Shown here piece by piece: positions 6,586 through 14,593 of a DNA stretch of 19,251 bases. The stretch is from assembly GCA_030064795.1 (NCBI GenBank), contig JASJEI010000156.1, forward strand, positions 1 through 19,251. The letters are read 5' to 3'. The stretch is from Pleurocapsa sp. MO_226.B13 (GTDB taxonomy: Bacteria > Cyanobacteriota > Cyanobacteriia > Cyanobacteriales > Xenococcaceae). Position numbers and translations under genes: made by a program. The notes under the pieces are model-generated. The model was given only the letters and a program-made list of their open reading frames with translations. It was not told the origin of the DNA and ran no database searches. Position 1 is the stretch's first letter; the number at the start of each line of letters is the position of its first letter.

Positions 6586-7875
6586 CTAACCCGAAATTTT
6601 AGCTGGTACGGGAATCTGTAAATATGGATAAAGAGGAAAGCGATCGCATAAATTCGCTACTCGCTCTAAACAATTTTTCTGAACCGCTTCATCTTCTGGA
6701 CTAAGTAGTTTGTCTGCAATAATGTTAGCAATCTCTGTAAATTCTGTCGTCCCCATACCTCTAGTAGTCATTGCCGGAGAACCCAAACGCAAACCGCTAG
6801 TTACAAAAGGAGATTCGGGATCGAAAGGAACGGTATTTTTGTTAGCGGTGATGTTTACTTGACTGACCAAAGCATCTGCCTTTTTACCCGTCATGCCGAT
6901 ACTACGTAAGTCCACCAAGATCAGATGATTGTCCGTACCATCGGATACTAGCTTGAAGTTTCTGGCTTTAAACCCTTCTGCCATTGCTTGAGCGTTAGCA
7001 ATTACCTGAGCGGAGTATTCTTTAAATTCTGGTTTGAGAGCCTCGCCAAAAGCAACTGCTTTAGCTGCAATTACGTGTTCTAGAGGACCTCCTTGAGTAC
7101 CAGGAAATACAGATTTATTTAATTTTTTGCCCAATTCGGCATCGCGAGTCAAGATCAAACCCCCTCTAGGCCCGCGTAAAGTTTTGTGAGTAGTAGTAGT
7201 TACTACATCGCAGTGAGGTACGGGGTTGGGATGATGACCGCTAGCTACTAAACCAGCAATATGGGCGATATCCGCTAGTAAATAGGCTCCGACTTCATCG
7301 GCGATCGCTCTAAATTTAACAAAATCTATAGTACGTGGATATGCTGAATAGCCACAAATAATTAGTTTAGGACGTTCTTTTAAAGCTAATTCTCTAATCC
7401 GATCGAAGTCTAACTGTTCGGTTTCTTTATTTACGCCGTACTGGACTACCTTAAACCACTTCCCAGAGACATTGACGGGCGAACCGTGGGTTAGATGTCC
7501 CCCGTGGGACAAGTCCATCCCCATAATTGTATCTCCAGGCTGAAGTAGTGTTAAAAACACTGCAAAGTTAGCCTGTGCGCCAGAGTGGGGTTGCACGTTT
7601 GCCATTGCTGCCCCAAATAATTCTTTAGCGCGATCGATCGCCAGTTGTTCGGCGCGATCGACAAATTCACAACCGCCATAGTAGCGTTTTCCTGGTAAAC
7701 CTTCGGCGTATTTATTAGTCAGTACCGAGCCTTGGGCTGCCAAGACTGCGGGAGAAGTGAAGTTTTCACTGGCGATCAACTCTATGTGCGATCGCTGACG
7801 TTTTAATTCTAGATCGACGATTTCTGCAATTTCTGGATCTGTTTGAGCGAGAAAATCTAAGTTGTTTTGAGTCAC
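6586..7875 (-). CDS. glyA: Serine hydroxymethyltransferase
   Basis: This PLP enzyme interconverts serine and glycine with tetrahydrofolate. It feeds one-carbon metabolism and, in a cyanobacterium, the photorespiratory glycine route. The 429-residue length is standard. The PLP lysine is Lys231 in [14 protein letters not shown], Asp201 and His204 are in the conserved ADIAHIAGL segment, and the N-terminal block [10 protein letters not shown] is intact. The start codon is GTG (7873-7875 on the plus strand) with no strong ribosome binding site, chosen because it yields the family N-terminus [14 protein letters not shown]. It is the first gene of the minus-strand group, and its promoter must lie in the 378-base divergent region to its right. 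Confidence 0.98.
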   Translation of the reverse strand: MTQNNLDFLAQTDPEIAEIVDLELKRQRSHIELIASENFTSPAVLAAQGSVLTNKYAEGLPGKRYYGGCEFVDRAEQLAIDRAKELFGAAMANVQPHSGAQANFAVFLTLLQPGDTIMGMDLSHGGHLTHGSPVNVSGKWFKVVQYGVNKETEQLDFDRIRELALKERPKLIICGYSAYPRTIDFVKFRAIADEVGAYLLADIAHIAGLVASGHHPNPVPHCDVVTTTTHKTLRGPRGGLILTRDAELGKKLNKSVFPGTQGGPLEHVIAAKAVAFGEALKPEFKEYSAQVIANAQAMAEGFKARNFKLVSDGTDNHLILVDLRSIGMTGKKADALVSQVNITANKNTVPFDPESPFVTSGLRLGSPAMTTRGMGTTEFTEIANIIADKLLSPEDEAVQKNCLERVANLCDRFPLYPYLQIPVPAKISG

Positions 7876-8253
7876 TATCTGATTCTGTATTAGTAAGAAA
7901 TGAGTACTTTCTATGCTATCTAATTCAGTGACTGCTGAAAACCTTTATCCTCAAGAGAGTTTTTCCTCTTTACTATTTTCCCCTCGAATTAACGGTGATT
8001 TTTAGTTTGATTGTTGTGAGCGCGATCGTAACTGTTATTGATAATAATTTTTATAAATGAATCATAAGCTATTTAAACCTAAATAATATTAATTAACTAT
8101 TAAATAACTACTTTAATGTAATATGTAAAATACACAAAATCTGAATCTGACAAATTTTGGTTTTTTCTGGCTTGAATTAATAGCTTATTTTTAATAGTTA
8201 CCGAATCAAAAATAATAAATCCAGCCGATTATATTTATTTAAATTTTTCTCTA
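7876..8253. other. Divergent intergenic region between glyA and the metalloprotease gene
   Basis: These 378 AT-rich bases contain no credible gene. They must hold the promoters of glyA (leftward) and the protease (rightward), but I could not find hexamer pairs with good spacing. A small AAGAG/CTCTT dyad lies at 7953-7970. No riboswitch could be recognised, including a glycine type. Confidence 0.6.
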
Positions 8254-8856
8254 ATGTTTCTCAATTATTTATTTAGCGACCCTGTATTTTATGTCAGGGT
8301 GGTTGTGGTGCTAATTATTTCTATTTCTTTGCATGAGTTAGGACATGGAATTGCAGCAATTTCTCAAGGGGATGATACTCCTATAGTTAAAGGACATATG
8401 ACGATGAATCCTATAGTTCATATGGGAATACATTCAATCTTTTTTTTGCTTTTTGCAGGAATTGCCTGGGGACAAATGCCTGTTAATCCGTGCAAATTTC
8501 GCCATCCAAAATGGGGCAATATTTTAGTCTCTGCTGCTGGCCCTTTAACTAATATTGCTTTAGGAATGCTAGCAATGGTAATAATTAATTTAGCCTTGTA
8601 CTTTTCTTGGAATCAAATAATTAGTTTAGAATTTTTTCGGATCGTTGCTATATTTAATTTTGCTCTTTGTTTATTTAATTTAATTCCTATTCCCCCACTA
8701 GATGGCTTTCATGTCGCTAGCGAACTATTTCCTCAGCTTAAAGCTTTAGAACGCTCTCAAGTGGGACTAGCCTTATTTATGATTCTATTTATTAGCGGTA
8801 TTGGCAGTCAGTTATTTAGATTAGCTGCTGCGATCGCCGATTCGCTCATCCTTTGA
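8254..8856 (+). CDS. Site-2 protease family (M50) intramembrane metalloprotease
   Basis: The product is a 200-residue integral membrane protein with about five hydrophobic spans. The zinc-binding catalytic motif HELGH sits at residues 27-31 inside the first span. The partner motif that supplies the third zinc ligand is NLIPIPPLDG (142-151), with Asp150. No PDZ domain is present, so this is the compact type of M50 protease. Such enzymes cut transmembrane segments of regulatory or membrane proteins, and the substrate cannot be told from sequence. The ATG gives a complete first span, but no ribosome binding site is evident. The next genes on the same strand start 166 bases later, so operon membership is uncertain. 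Confidence 0.92.
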   Translation: MFLNYLFSDPVFYVRVVVVLIISISLHELGHGIAAISQGDDTPIVKGHMTMNPIVHMGIHSIFFLLFAGIAWGQMPVNPCKFRHPKWGNILVSAAGPLTNIALGMLAMVIINLALYFSWNQIISLEFFRIVAIFNFALCLFNLIPIPPLDGFHVASELFPQLKALERSQVGLALFMILFISGIGSQLFRLAAAIADSLIL

Positions 8857-9007
8857 GTTGGTTTTTTCTAGTCGGGCTAATCGCTTGTTTGGCAAGCCCA
8901 ATAAAGACAAATAAATATAAATATGCCGATTCAACTGTTAAGGTATATGGCAAAAACCAGAATAATAGTCACAAAAAAACTAAAATTTTAAATATAGATA
9001 GAGCTTC

Positions 9008-9014
9008 TGGAGGA
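9008..9014 (+). promoter_or_regulatory. Ribosome binding site that supports the GTG start at 9023
   Basis: TGGAGGA is a near-perfect Shine-Dalgarno sequence. It lies 8 bases before the GTG at 9023 and 17 bases before the in-frame ATG at 9032, so it favours the GTG. Confidence 0.7.
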
Positions 9015-9022
9015 TTAACGCG

Positions 9023-9220
9023 GTGATAGTTATGATCGCAGATGAACAAATCTTCTCAGCCAGACAAGTTTGTCAAAACTGCTTGATGGCAGATCGTAGT
9101 GGTTTACCTCGTTGGCATGGAAATCAGTTAGGATGTGGCAAAGCTTTACAAAAACATACCCCAAGTCAAGCTCAAATTTATAAATGTCAGATGGGCTTTA
9201 ATGTCGCTCAAGTAGATTAA
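9023..9220 (+). CDS. Small cysteine-rich (zinc-ribbon-like) conserved hypothetical protein
   Basis: The product is a 65-residue soluble protein with four cysteines: a CxxC pair (Cys17, Cys20), Cys38 within LGCGK, and Cys55. His32 lies between them. The spacing suggests a single zinc-binding site, but this is inference. The start is GTG, chosen because of the strong ribosome binding site; the alternative ATG would remove three residues. A similar sequence seems familiar from other cyanobacterial genomes, but I know of no function. It lies between the site-2 protease and Tic20-family genes, 81 bases upstream of the latter, on the same strand. That neighbourhood hints at a membrane-related role but does not prove one. 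Confidence 0.72.
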   Translation: MIVMIADEQIFSARQVCQNCLMADRSGLPRWHGNQLGCGKALQKHTPSQAQIYKCQMGFNVAQVD

Positions 9221-9258
9221 AGGATTCACACAAAAGGCAACTGCGCTATTCTAAAATC

Positions 9259-9264
9259 TATAAT
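9259..9264 (+). promoter_or_regulatory. Perfect -10 hexamer upstream of the Tic20-family gene
   Basis: TATAAT lies 37 bases upstream of the ATG at 9302. No -35 match is present at the expected spacing (GGCAAC at 9236-9241). A group 2 sigma promoter or an activator-dependent promoter is possible, or the hexamer is chance. Confidence 0.3.
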
Positions 9265-9301
9265 TGTCAAATAGCTTCCAATCGAGGAGATAAGACTTAT
9301 T

Positions 9302-9790
9302 ATGGCGTGGCGTGGTTCAACAGACTTTAAAGACCGTTTTTTTGGGGCTGTAGTGTATCTTTTTGCCGTCTACGATGTTATGGCTTTGGGTATCGGTTTG
9401 TTTACCCAAATTCCTGCCCTTTTGCCTCTATTTCAATTATTGCAAATACTTTTAACTCCCATACAGATAATCTATGGCATCTTCAATACCGCTATTCCTT
9501 TAGGATTGGGTAGTCTGATCGTCTTTTTTATTCTGTTTCTGGCGGTGGTTAGAAACGAAAGGATTGGCTATTTTATTCGCTTTAATACCATGCAGTCAAT
9601 TTTAATTGGAATTGCTATTTCTCTGATTCAAATTATTTTTGGTACTTTGGGCGGATTGGGTTTAATCGGAGGTTTAGTTTTTGTGGTGGTAGTTGGCGTT
9701 TGTTTTTATTGTATTGCTCAATGTTTCATGGGACGCTATCCAGAAATTCCTTCTTTTTCAGAAATTGTTTATATGTACGTACAAAGATAA
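9302..9790 (+). CDS. Tic20 family membrane protein
   Basis: The product is a 162-residue protein with four predicted membrane spans (about residues 13-36, 41-61, 68-85 and 97-138, the last possibly two). The N-terminus MAWRGSTDFKDR and the block FLAVVRNERIGYFIRFNTMQSILI are typical of cyanobacterial relatives of Tic20 (Ycf60 in red algal plastids), a component of the plastid protein import channel. The role of the cyanobacterial members is not settled. GAGGAG (9284-9289) is a usable but somewhat distant ribosome binding site. It is convergent with the following fumarylacetoacetase-family gene, with 128 bases between the stops and no strong terminator seen there. Confidence 0.88.
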   Translation: MAWRGSTDFKDRFFGAVVYLFAVYDVMALGIGLFTQIPALLPLFQLLQILLTPIQIIYGIFNTAIPLGLGSLIVFFILFLAVVRNERIGYFIRFNTMQSILIGIAISLIQIIFGTLGGLGLIGGLVFVVVVGVCFYCIAQCFMGRYPEIPSFSEIVYMYVQR

Positions 9791-9918
9791 GAGTTCTTAG
9801 GGGGGTATTGCTTATTTATTCAAAGGGGAAATTATTGAGCCAAATCAGGTCATAAAATCTGAATTTGAAGTTGTTTTAGCTATACGACAGTTTGAAAAAC
9901 TGAGAACACCAATTATTC

Positions 9919-10698
9919 TTAGTCGTTTTTTCTCGCAACCTGATTTGATAAACAGCCAATTCCCTCTATTTCTACTCGAACACTATCTCCTTGCTGCATG
10001 GCACCAACTCCTTCGGGAGTGCCTGTTAAAATGATGTCTCCTGGAGTCAAGGTCATAATTTGAGAGATATAAGAAACCAAGACTTCTGGCGCGAATACCA
10101 TATCCGCAATAGATGCAGACTGATTGGGAAAATCGCCATCATTGAGAAAAGTCTGAATTTTAGCTTCTACGCTCAATTCTCGGACGATCCAAGGTCCTAG
10201 CGGACAAAAGGTGTCAAAACCCTTAGCTCTTGTCCACTGTCCGTCTTTTTTTTGTAAATCTCTAGCGGTAACGTCGTTGGCAATAGTGTAACCCCAGATA
10301 CTTTTTGCTGCTTGTTCGGGATTAACATGACTACAGCGATCGCCGATCAGTAAAGCTAATTCGCCTTCATAATCCACCCTTTGAGACTGGGGAGGATAAT
10401 AAATATTTTGACCGTCAGCAATAACAGTTGTCGGTGGCTTCAAGAATAAGAGCGGTTCTTTAGGTACTGGTGTTCCCATTTCGGCTGCGTGCTTGAGATA
10501 ATTTTTACCTACCGCGACAATTTTAGAAGGTACGCAAGGAGCAAGCAATCTATAAGTACCGAGTTCCTGCTCCAAATCAGTTGCTTGTCCTCCAAGCCAA
10601 GGCGGAGCGTCATATACGGCTACATTATGGTTCGCCTGTAGCAAACCATAGTAAATCTGCTCGCGATCGGTTTTTATGCGGACATAGCGTTGTGCCAT
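9919..10698 (-). CDS. Fumarylacetoacetate hydrolase (FAH) family enzyme
   Basis: The 259-residue protein has an N-terminal extension (to about residue 55) and a FAH catalytic domain. Metal ligands are visible in VDYEGELALLIG (Glu111, Glu113) and in ANDVTARDLQ (Asp142). The C-terminal GDIILTGTPEGVGAM loop is complete. Members act on acylpyruvates, oxaloacetate, or 2-hydroxyhepta-2,4-dienedioate-type substrates, and the substrate here cannot be specified. A TTG at 10710 would add four residues. I prefer the ATG at 10698 because it gives the terminus MAQRYVRIK that I recall for cyanobacterial relatives. It is divergent from rpsF across about 250 bases containing a perfect 14-bp palindrome. Confidence 0.92.
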   Translation of the reverse strand: MAQRYVRIKTDREQIYYGLLQANHNVAVYDAPPWLGGQATDLEQELGTYRLLAPCVPSKIVAVGKNYLKHAAEMGTPVPKEPLLFLKPPTTVIADGQNIYYPPQSQRVDYEGELALLIGDRCSHVNPEQAAKSIWGYTIANDVTARDLQKKDGQWTRAKGFDTFCPLGPWIVRELSVEAKIQTFLNDGDFPNQSASIADMVFAPEVLVSYISQIMTLTPGDIILTGTPEGVGAMQQGDSVRVEIEGIGCLSNQVARKND

Positions 10699-10760
10699 AA
10701 CAAATCTCAAAAGTGATGATCTAAGAAAGTTAAACTCAAAGTTGATTGAATCATGCTGCT

Positions 10761-10774
10761 TTGAGCTAGCTCAA
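10761..10774. promoter_or_regulatory. Perfect 14-bp palindrome in the FAH/rpsF divergent region
   Basis: TTGAGCTAGCTCAA is its own reverse complement and is followed by TTTT. It lies about 63 bases upstream of the FAH-family start and 175 bases upstream of rpsF. With no loop bases it looks more like a binding site for a dimeric protein than a terminator. I do not recognise the regulator. Confidence 0.35.
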
Positions 10775-10948
10775 TTTTAGGTTAATCTGTTGATGGAAAA
10801 TCAAAATACTGGTAATCAACTGTCAAGTAATAGTAAGATTGTAAGTCCTTGCTTCTTGTATATTGCTTGTCAAACAAAGAATATTAGAGCCTTGTCTTGG
10901 TAAGCGATCGCCAGAAGCCTTATTGTCCAAAAGGAGAACCGAATAAAA

Positions 10949-11299
10949 ATGAGTAATAGCTACGAAATGATGTACATTCTTCGCCCTGACTTGTCTGAAG
11001 ATCAGGTAGGAGAAGCTGTAGATAAATATAAAAATTATCTCAACGAAAACGGTGCTGAAGAGCTAGAAATTCAGGTTAGAGGTAAAAGGAGACTAGCTTA
11101 TCCCGTTGGTAAATATCTCGATGGTATTTATGTCCAAATGAATTATCGGGCTGATGGTACTCAAATCGGGCCTTTAGAAAGAATGATGCGGTTGAGTGAA
11201 GATACGATTCGCTATCTTACTATCAAGCTGAAAAAACGGGCGATTATTGCTGCGCAAAATGCAGAAGCACAGCCAGTCGCAGAAACAGCCGAAGCCTAA
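10949..11299 (+). CDS. rpsF: 30S ribosomal protein S6
   Basis: S6 binds the central domain of 16S rRNA together with S18. The 116-residue protein begins [19 protein letters not shown] and carries the family core [24 protein letters not shown] (split across residues 44-67) and [16 protein letters not shown] short Ala/Glu-rich tail follows (residues 102-116). AAGGAG (10931-10936) precedes the ATG by 12 bases. No rpsR or single-strand-binding-protein gene follows, so rpsF stands alone here, unlike the rpsF-ssb-rpsR operons of many other bacteria. The convergent MOSC gene ends only 21 bases downstream. Confidence 0.97.
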   Translation: MSNSYEMMYILRPDLSEDQVGEAVDKYKNYLNENGAEELEIQVRGKRRLAYPVGKYLDGIYVQMNYRADGTQIGPLERMMRLSEDTIRYLTIKLKKRAIIAAQNAEAQPVAETAEA

Positions 11300-11320
11300 A
11301 ATTACCTTAAAAAGACAACC

Positions 11321-12169
11321 TTAATCTCTAGTTTGAAGAACTTGTAGGCGATCGCCTAATTTAATCATTCCTTCATTTTGAGGAATCATATTGACACCAA
11401 ACATCACCCCTTGTTCGCTCAACTGTCTAAAAGTTCCGAGTGTATTAAGGGGTTCTTTTAATTGGTTTTTCTCACCTTGCTTTTGATCGATAGTAGTGAT
11501 GATACAGCGACTAGAAGGTTTTGCCACTTTGAATTGAATCTCGCCAATTTGAATCAGACTCCATTTATCTTCAATAAAAGGCTCGATAGTTTCAATGGCA
11601 ATATTGGCGCGAAAACGATTCAGGGGAATTGCTTGTTTTGCTTGTTGATGAATTTCCACAATTCTTTGGTTTAATTCTGCCAGAGAAGCTGTAGCTATTA
11701 GCATTACAGGAGAATTGTCGGCAAAGCTGAGAGGACGATCTTCATCATTAGAATATTTTTGGTTGACAAGACGAATATGTTCTGAAGATTGTTTGACCAA
11801 ACGACAAACTTTAGTAGAATCTAAACCCAATAATCGATGAAACCAATTTGCCACCTCATCTCCCTGATCGATCGCAGTGAGGCGATCGTGCCAAATTTCT
11901 ACCGCCATAGTAGTTCCAGTCAGAGTGGGAGTGAAAGTCAAAGCTGGCAAACTTCCATCTTCTAGCTGGAGGATAATGTTTGGCTCAACAATTTTTACTT
12001 GGACTTTTGCCAGCTGAGGAAATTGTCTTTGAGTAATAAACTTTCCAGTACCAGACACGAGCATCATTTCTCGATCCCAAAGAAAACCTTGGGTTTTGAC
12101 TACTGCTTGTGGTAACTCAATTCCTTGACAAGATTTAAGGGGATAAACACAGAGTTTTGAGACAATCAT
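11321..12169 (-). CDS. MOSC domain-containing protein (MOSC N-terminal barrel plus MOSC domain)
   Basis: The 282-residue protein has the MOSC N-terminal beta-barrel (1-115, starting VSKLCVYPLKSCQGIEL) and a MOSC domain (about 130-278). The presumed cofactor- or sulfur-carrying cysteine is Cys222 in PSSRCIITTID. RFRANI (185-190) and FGVN (257-260) are further family cores. The architecture matches YcbX of E. coli and the eukaryotic mARC proteins, molybdenum-cofactor enzymes that reduce N-hydroxylated compounds. No ferredoxin domain is attached, in contrast to YcbX. The substrate is unknown, so I leave the symbol empty. The ATG start gives the canonical N-terminus, though no ribosome binding site is visible. 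It is convergent with rpsF and divergent from folK. Confidence 0.92.
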   Translation of the reverse strand: MIVSKLCVYPLKSCQGIELPQAVVKTQGFLWDREMMLVSGTGKFITQRQFPQLAKVQVKIVEPNIILQLEDGSLPALTFTPTLTGTTMAVEIWHDRLTAIDQGDEVANWFHRLLGLDSTKVCRLVKQSSEHIRLVNQKYSNDEDRPLSFADNSPVMLIATASLAELNQRIVEIHQQAKQAIPLNRFRANIAIETIEPFIEDKWSLIQIGEIQFKVAKPSSRCIITTIDQKQGEKNQLKEPLNTLGTFRQLSEQGVMFGVNMIPQNEGMIKLGDRLQVLQTRD

Positions 12170-12343
12170 AAGCTTTGATAAACTGACAAAATAAGGCTAA
12201 GACTCTATGTGGGCGATCGCGTTCACCCCATCTTTTCCAGAGAATTACCTCAAAGCAGAGTTAGAGAGTAAGTTGATTTCTTTATTTGTTATGTCTGTTT
12301 TGTAAAGCAAAAATTTCGATTCGTCCACCTTATATTTTCAAAA

Positions 12344-12368
12344 CTCAATTTTTGAGCAATGATAAAAT
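12344..12368 (+). promoter_or_regulatory. Dyad and possible -10 box upstream of folK
   Basis: CTCAA-TTT-TTGAG (12344-12356) is a perfect 5-bp dyad. A TAAAAT hexamer (12363-12368) follows, 30 bases upstream of the folK ATG. The combination could be a promoter with an operator, but no -35 element is clear. Confidence 0.25.
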
Positions 12369-12398
12369 CGACGTTGTTTAAACTTCGGTCGCTTAATT

Positions 12399-12890
12399 AT
12401 GGTAAAATGCGCAATCGCTCTGGGCAGTAACCAGGGTAACTCTATAGCTATTTTGAAGCAATCTCTTAGCGTCTTAACTCAAATCCCTGGGATTATTCTT
12501 GAGGCTACTTCTAGCTGGTACAAAACCAAACCAGTTGGTACACCTCAACCACAGCCAGATTATCTCAATGGTTGCGCTTTATTCTCGGTAGAGCAAACCC
12601 CAGAAGAGTTACTAGCTATTTTGCAAACTACAGAAATTCAGTTTGGCAGAGTAGACAAAGGCAGACTACAACCGAGAACTTTGGATTTAGATTTACTCTT
12701 GTATGACAACTTAATTCTAAATGCTCCCAATTTAACTATTCCTCATCCGCGTATGACCGAACGATCTTTTGTACTAATACCGTTAGCTGAGATTGCACCA
12801 GATTGGATCGAACCAAGATCGGGACTTAAGATCGCCCAACTACTCCACAATTTAGACACTTCAGGCGTAGAGCTTTATACTACAGCTTAA
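12399..12890 (+). CDS. folK: 2-amino-4-hydroxy-6-hydroxymethyldihydropteridine pyrophosphokinase (HPPK)
   Basis: This enzyme transfers pyrophosphate from ATP to the pterin precursor in folate synthesis. The 163-residue length is standard for a stand-alone HPPK. ALGSNQGN (7-14), the magnesium-binding aspartates Asp96 and Asp98 in PRTLDLDLLLYDN, and IPHPRM (114-119) are all present. The usual basic segment before the aspartates reads GRVDKGRLQPRTLD, so the pattern is intact with small changes. No ribosome binding site is obvious. Other folate genes are not adjacent. It is convergent with the pentapeptide-repeat gene, with 48 bases between the stops that hold a weak GACAA/TTGTC hairpin (12896-12914). 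Confidence 0.95.
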   Translation: MVKCAIALGSNQGNSIAILKQSLSVLTQIPGIILEATSSWYKTKPVGTPQPQPDYLNGCALFSVEQTPEELLAILQTTEIQFGRVDKGRLQPRTLDLDLLLYDNLILNAPNLTIPHPRMTERSFVLIPLAEIAPDWIEPRSGLKIAQLLHNLDTSGVELYTTA

Positions 12891-12938
12891 GGGATGACAA
12901 AGTTATTCGTTGTCTATTCTTAATCGATCTAGCAACCT

Positions 12939-13835
12939 TCAGTAATGGACAGTTCCATCAGGCATAGTAGTTTTGGTTAAAATTGCTTTGTCAAAAATTG
13001 TGTCTTCGATATCTGCACCTTTTAAATTAGCCCGACATAGATTGGCTTTAGTAAAATTCGTACCTCTAAGATTTGCTCCTTCGAGATTTGCTCCGATTAG
13101 ATTAGCTTTAGTAAAATTTGTACCCCGCAATTTAGCCTGGAGTAAATTCGCATTTTGCAGATTGGAGTAGCTTAGGTTTGCCCAGCGCAGATCGCAGCGA
13201 GTTAAATTAGCTTCTAACAAATTGCTGGCAAAAAGATAACTATGGCTGAGGTGAGTAGCGATCGCACTAACTCGATAAAGGTTAGCCTGATAAAAACTAG
13301 CTGACTGTAACTCGGCTTCCATAAAATTAGCTCCAGACAGATCCGCTCGATCGAAGCTGGCTTGGGCTAAAATTGTCTCGCTGAGATTGGCACGGTTGAG
13401 TTTGGCTTCGGTGAAGTTGGCTTGTCTTAATCGCGCCTGACGGATCGAAGTACCAATTAGATTCGTCAGGCGAAAATTAGCGCATCTTGCTCGAACAAAT
13501 CGCAGATCTGAACCAATGAGATTTGCTTGTTCGAGATCGGTATCAATTAAGTAAGCAGACTGTAAATTAGCTCCCGTCAAGTTTGCTCGTTGCAGATTAG
13601 CATCGATCAATTCTGCTGCTTCTAAGTTTGCTCCTGTCAGATTTGCCTCACATAGTAAGGTGTTAGTTAGATCTGCCCCAGTTAAATTTGCCTTAACCAA
13701 ATAAATCTCCGCTAAACTCATTCCTCGAAGATCGGCATTAATCAAATCAATTGTCGGTTGATGGGAACGTTCGAGCCAGTTAATCCAACTAGATGTACCC
13801 TGTTTCAATTTTGTTAACTGCTCAATATTTGCCAC
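12939..13835 (-). CDS. Pentapeptide-repeat protein
   Basis: The 298-residue protein is built almost entirely from A(N/D)LXX repeats, about 50 in a row from residue 33 to about 285. They fold into a right-handed quadrilateral beta-helix. The N-terminal 32 residues (SSWINWLERSHQP...) are a non-repeat cap, and the C-terminal tail TTMPDGTVHY is common in cyanobacterial members. There is no signal peptide or membrane span, so it is probably cytosolic. Two stretches of RGTNFTKANL exactly 20 residues (one helix coil) apart point to an internal duplication. The start is GTG, with AGGTAGAG a few bases upstream on the coding strand. Cyanobacteria have many such proteins, and the role is unknown. Confidence 0.93.
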   Translation of the reverse strand: MANIEQLTKLKQGTSSWINWLERSHQPTIDLINADLRGMSLAEIYLVKANLTGADLTNTLLCEANLTGANLEAAELIDANLQRANLTGANLQSAYLIDTDLEQANLIGSDLRFVRARCANFRLTNLIGTSIRQARLRQANFTEAKLNRANLSETILAQASFDRADLSGANFMEAELQSASFYQANLYRVSAIATHLSHSYLFASNLLEANLTRCDLRWANLSYSNLQNANLLQAKLRGTNFTKANLIGANLEGANLRGTNFTKANLCRANLKGADIEDTIFDKAILTKTTMPDGTVHY

Positions 13836-13936
13836 AAACTCTACCTACTGTAATATGCGATCGCCTTTTTTCTTAGCTCACGATCTATTATCCCCGTTAA
13901 ACGGACAGAACCAAACTAGATATTCAGAAGCTTGAC

Positions 13937-14578
13937 TCATTCATTTTTTTTAGAATTCAAAACCTCTCTGCCACCCACACTTTCTATGGAAGTCAGGGCT
14001 GCTGTCGAACCAGCAATTATGTCTCTTTCTTCTCCCCCCAGATACAGTCTGCCAAAGCTTCCTATTGCTGTCACCTTAAGAATATTAATTAGGGCTGCTT
14101 TTTCCGCTTCGTTGGCAGCTAGAGCTGCATAGGCTGCGGGCTGTACTTCTAAGACATATAAAGTTTGTCCTGCCAACAGCATCTGTCCGCGACAGTCGCG
14201 GTTAATTAACTGTGCTTGGTAAGCATCAATATTACGGATAATTTGACTCGAAACCACCTTGGGTTTTAGACTGTCTTTTTGCTTTACTCCTAATGTCTGT
14301 AGAATTGCCCTACCTGCTGCTTTAACTTCTCCCTGTTTGCTGGCATGAATTTCTAGTAATCCATAGAGTCTTTCTACAAATTGAACTCCTGGACGAACTA
14401 CCGCAGACTTTAATGCTACATCAGTAATACGATTAATTTCAATACCAGGAGATATTTCGATCCATAAAGAAGCGTCTCCTGGTAAGGGTAAAAATCCTAG
14501 CGACACGGTGCCGATGTAGGCTGCGTGCTGTGATTGCAATCTATCTAAATATACATAACTACGAAGTTCTACGCCCAA
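13937..14578 (-). CDS. ccmP: Carboxysome shell protein CcmP (tandem BMC domains)
   Basis: CcmP is a minor shell protein of the beta-carboxysome. Its double-BMC trimers stack into a bilayered, gated large pore thought to pass metabolites such as RuBP and 3-phosphoglycerate. Two BMC domains are visible (about 1-105 and 110-213). With a TTG start at 14578 the protein is 213 residues, the length known for CcmP, and the gate residues Glu69 and Arg70 of characterised CcmP fall at exactly 69-70 (VERLYG). A longer frame with an ATG at 14620 would add 14 unrelated residues. The TTG gives the family N-terminus [12 protein letters not shown] and has AGAGGG 8 bases upstream. The gene is alone, away from ccmKLMN, as is usual for satellite shell genes. 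Confidence 0.93.
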   Translation of the reverse strand: MGVELRSYVYLDRLQSQHAAYIGTVSLGFLPLPGDASLWIEISPGIEINRITDVALKSAVVRPGVQFVERLYGLLEIHASKQGEVKAAGRAILQTLGVKQKDSLKPKVVSSQIIRNIDAYQAQLINRDCRGQMLLAGQTLYVLEVQPAAYAALAANEAEKAALINILKVTAIGSFGRLYLGGEERDIIAGSTAALTSIESVGGREVLNSKKNE

Positions 14579-14586
14579 AATTTCAG

Positions 14587-14593
14587 CCCTCTT
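14587..14593 (-). promoter_or_regulatory. Ribosome binding site that fixes the TTG start of ccmP
   Basis: The minus strand reads AAGAGGG here, with 8 bases (CTGAAATT) to the TTG start codon at 14578. The upstream in-frame ATG at 14620 has no comparable site. Confidence 0.75.

Noticed and set aside
8118..8134. NtcA-like site (GTA...TAC) in the glyA/protease divergent region
   Set aside because: The spacing between GTA and TAC is 10 bases rather than the required 8.
7876..8253. Glycine riboswitch upstream of glyA
   Set aside because: The region is AT-rich and shows none of the conserved paired GG-containing aptamer elements.
8874..8899. Hairpin GGGCT...AGCCC with inner GCTTG/CAAGC after the site-2 protease gene as a terminator
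   Set aside because: No T-run follows on either strand and the two pairings compete; not enough to call a terminator.
9888..9902. CAGTTT-GAA-AAACTG hairpin after the Tic20-family gene as a terminator
   Set aside because: The stem is weak and AT-rich, with no downstream T-run on either strand.
10699..10710. TTG start for the FAH-family gene, adding four residues
   Set aside because: The ATG at 10698 gives the expected MAQRYVR terminus and there is no ribosome binding site supporting the TTG.
10800..10948. S6/S18-binding autoregulatory leader upstream of rpsF
   Set aside because: An ACCGAA sequence is present near the start codon, but I could not find the paired stem that defines that leader, and rpsF is not in an operon with rpsR here.
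12207..12305. 32-codon frame (starting MWAIAF) upstream of folK
   Set aside because: No ribosome binding site and no recognisable features; its start overlaps a HIP1 octamer. Most likely chance.
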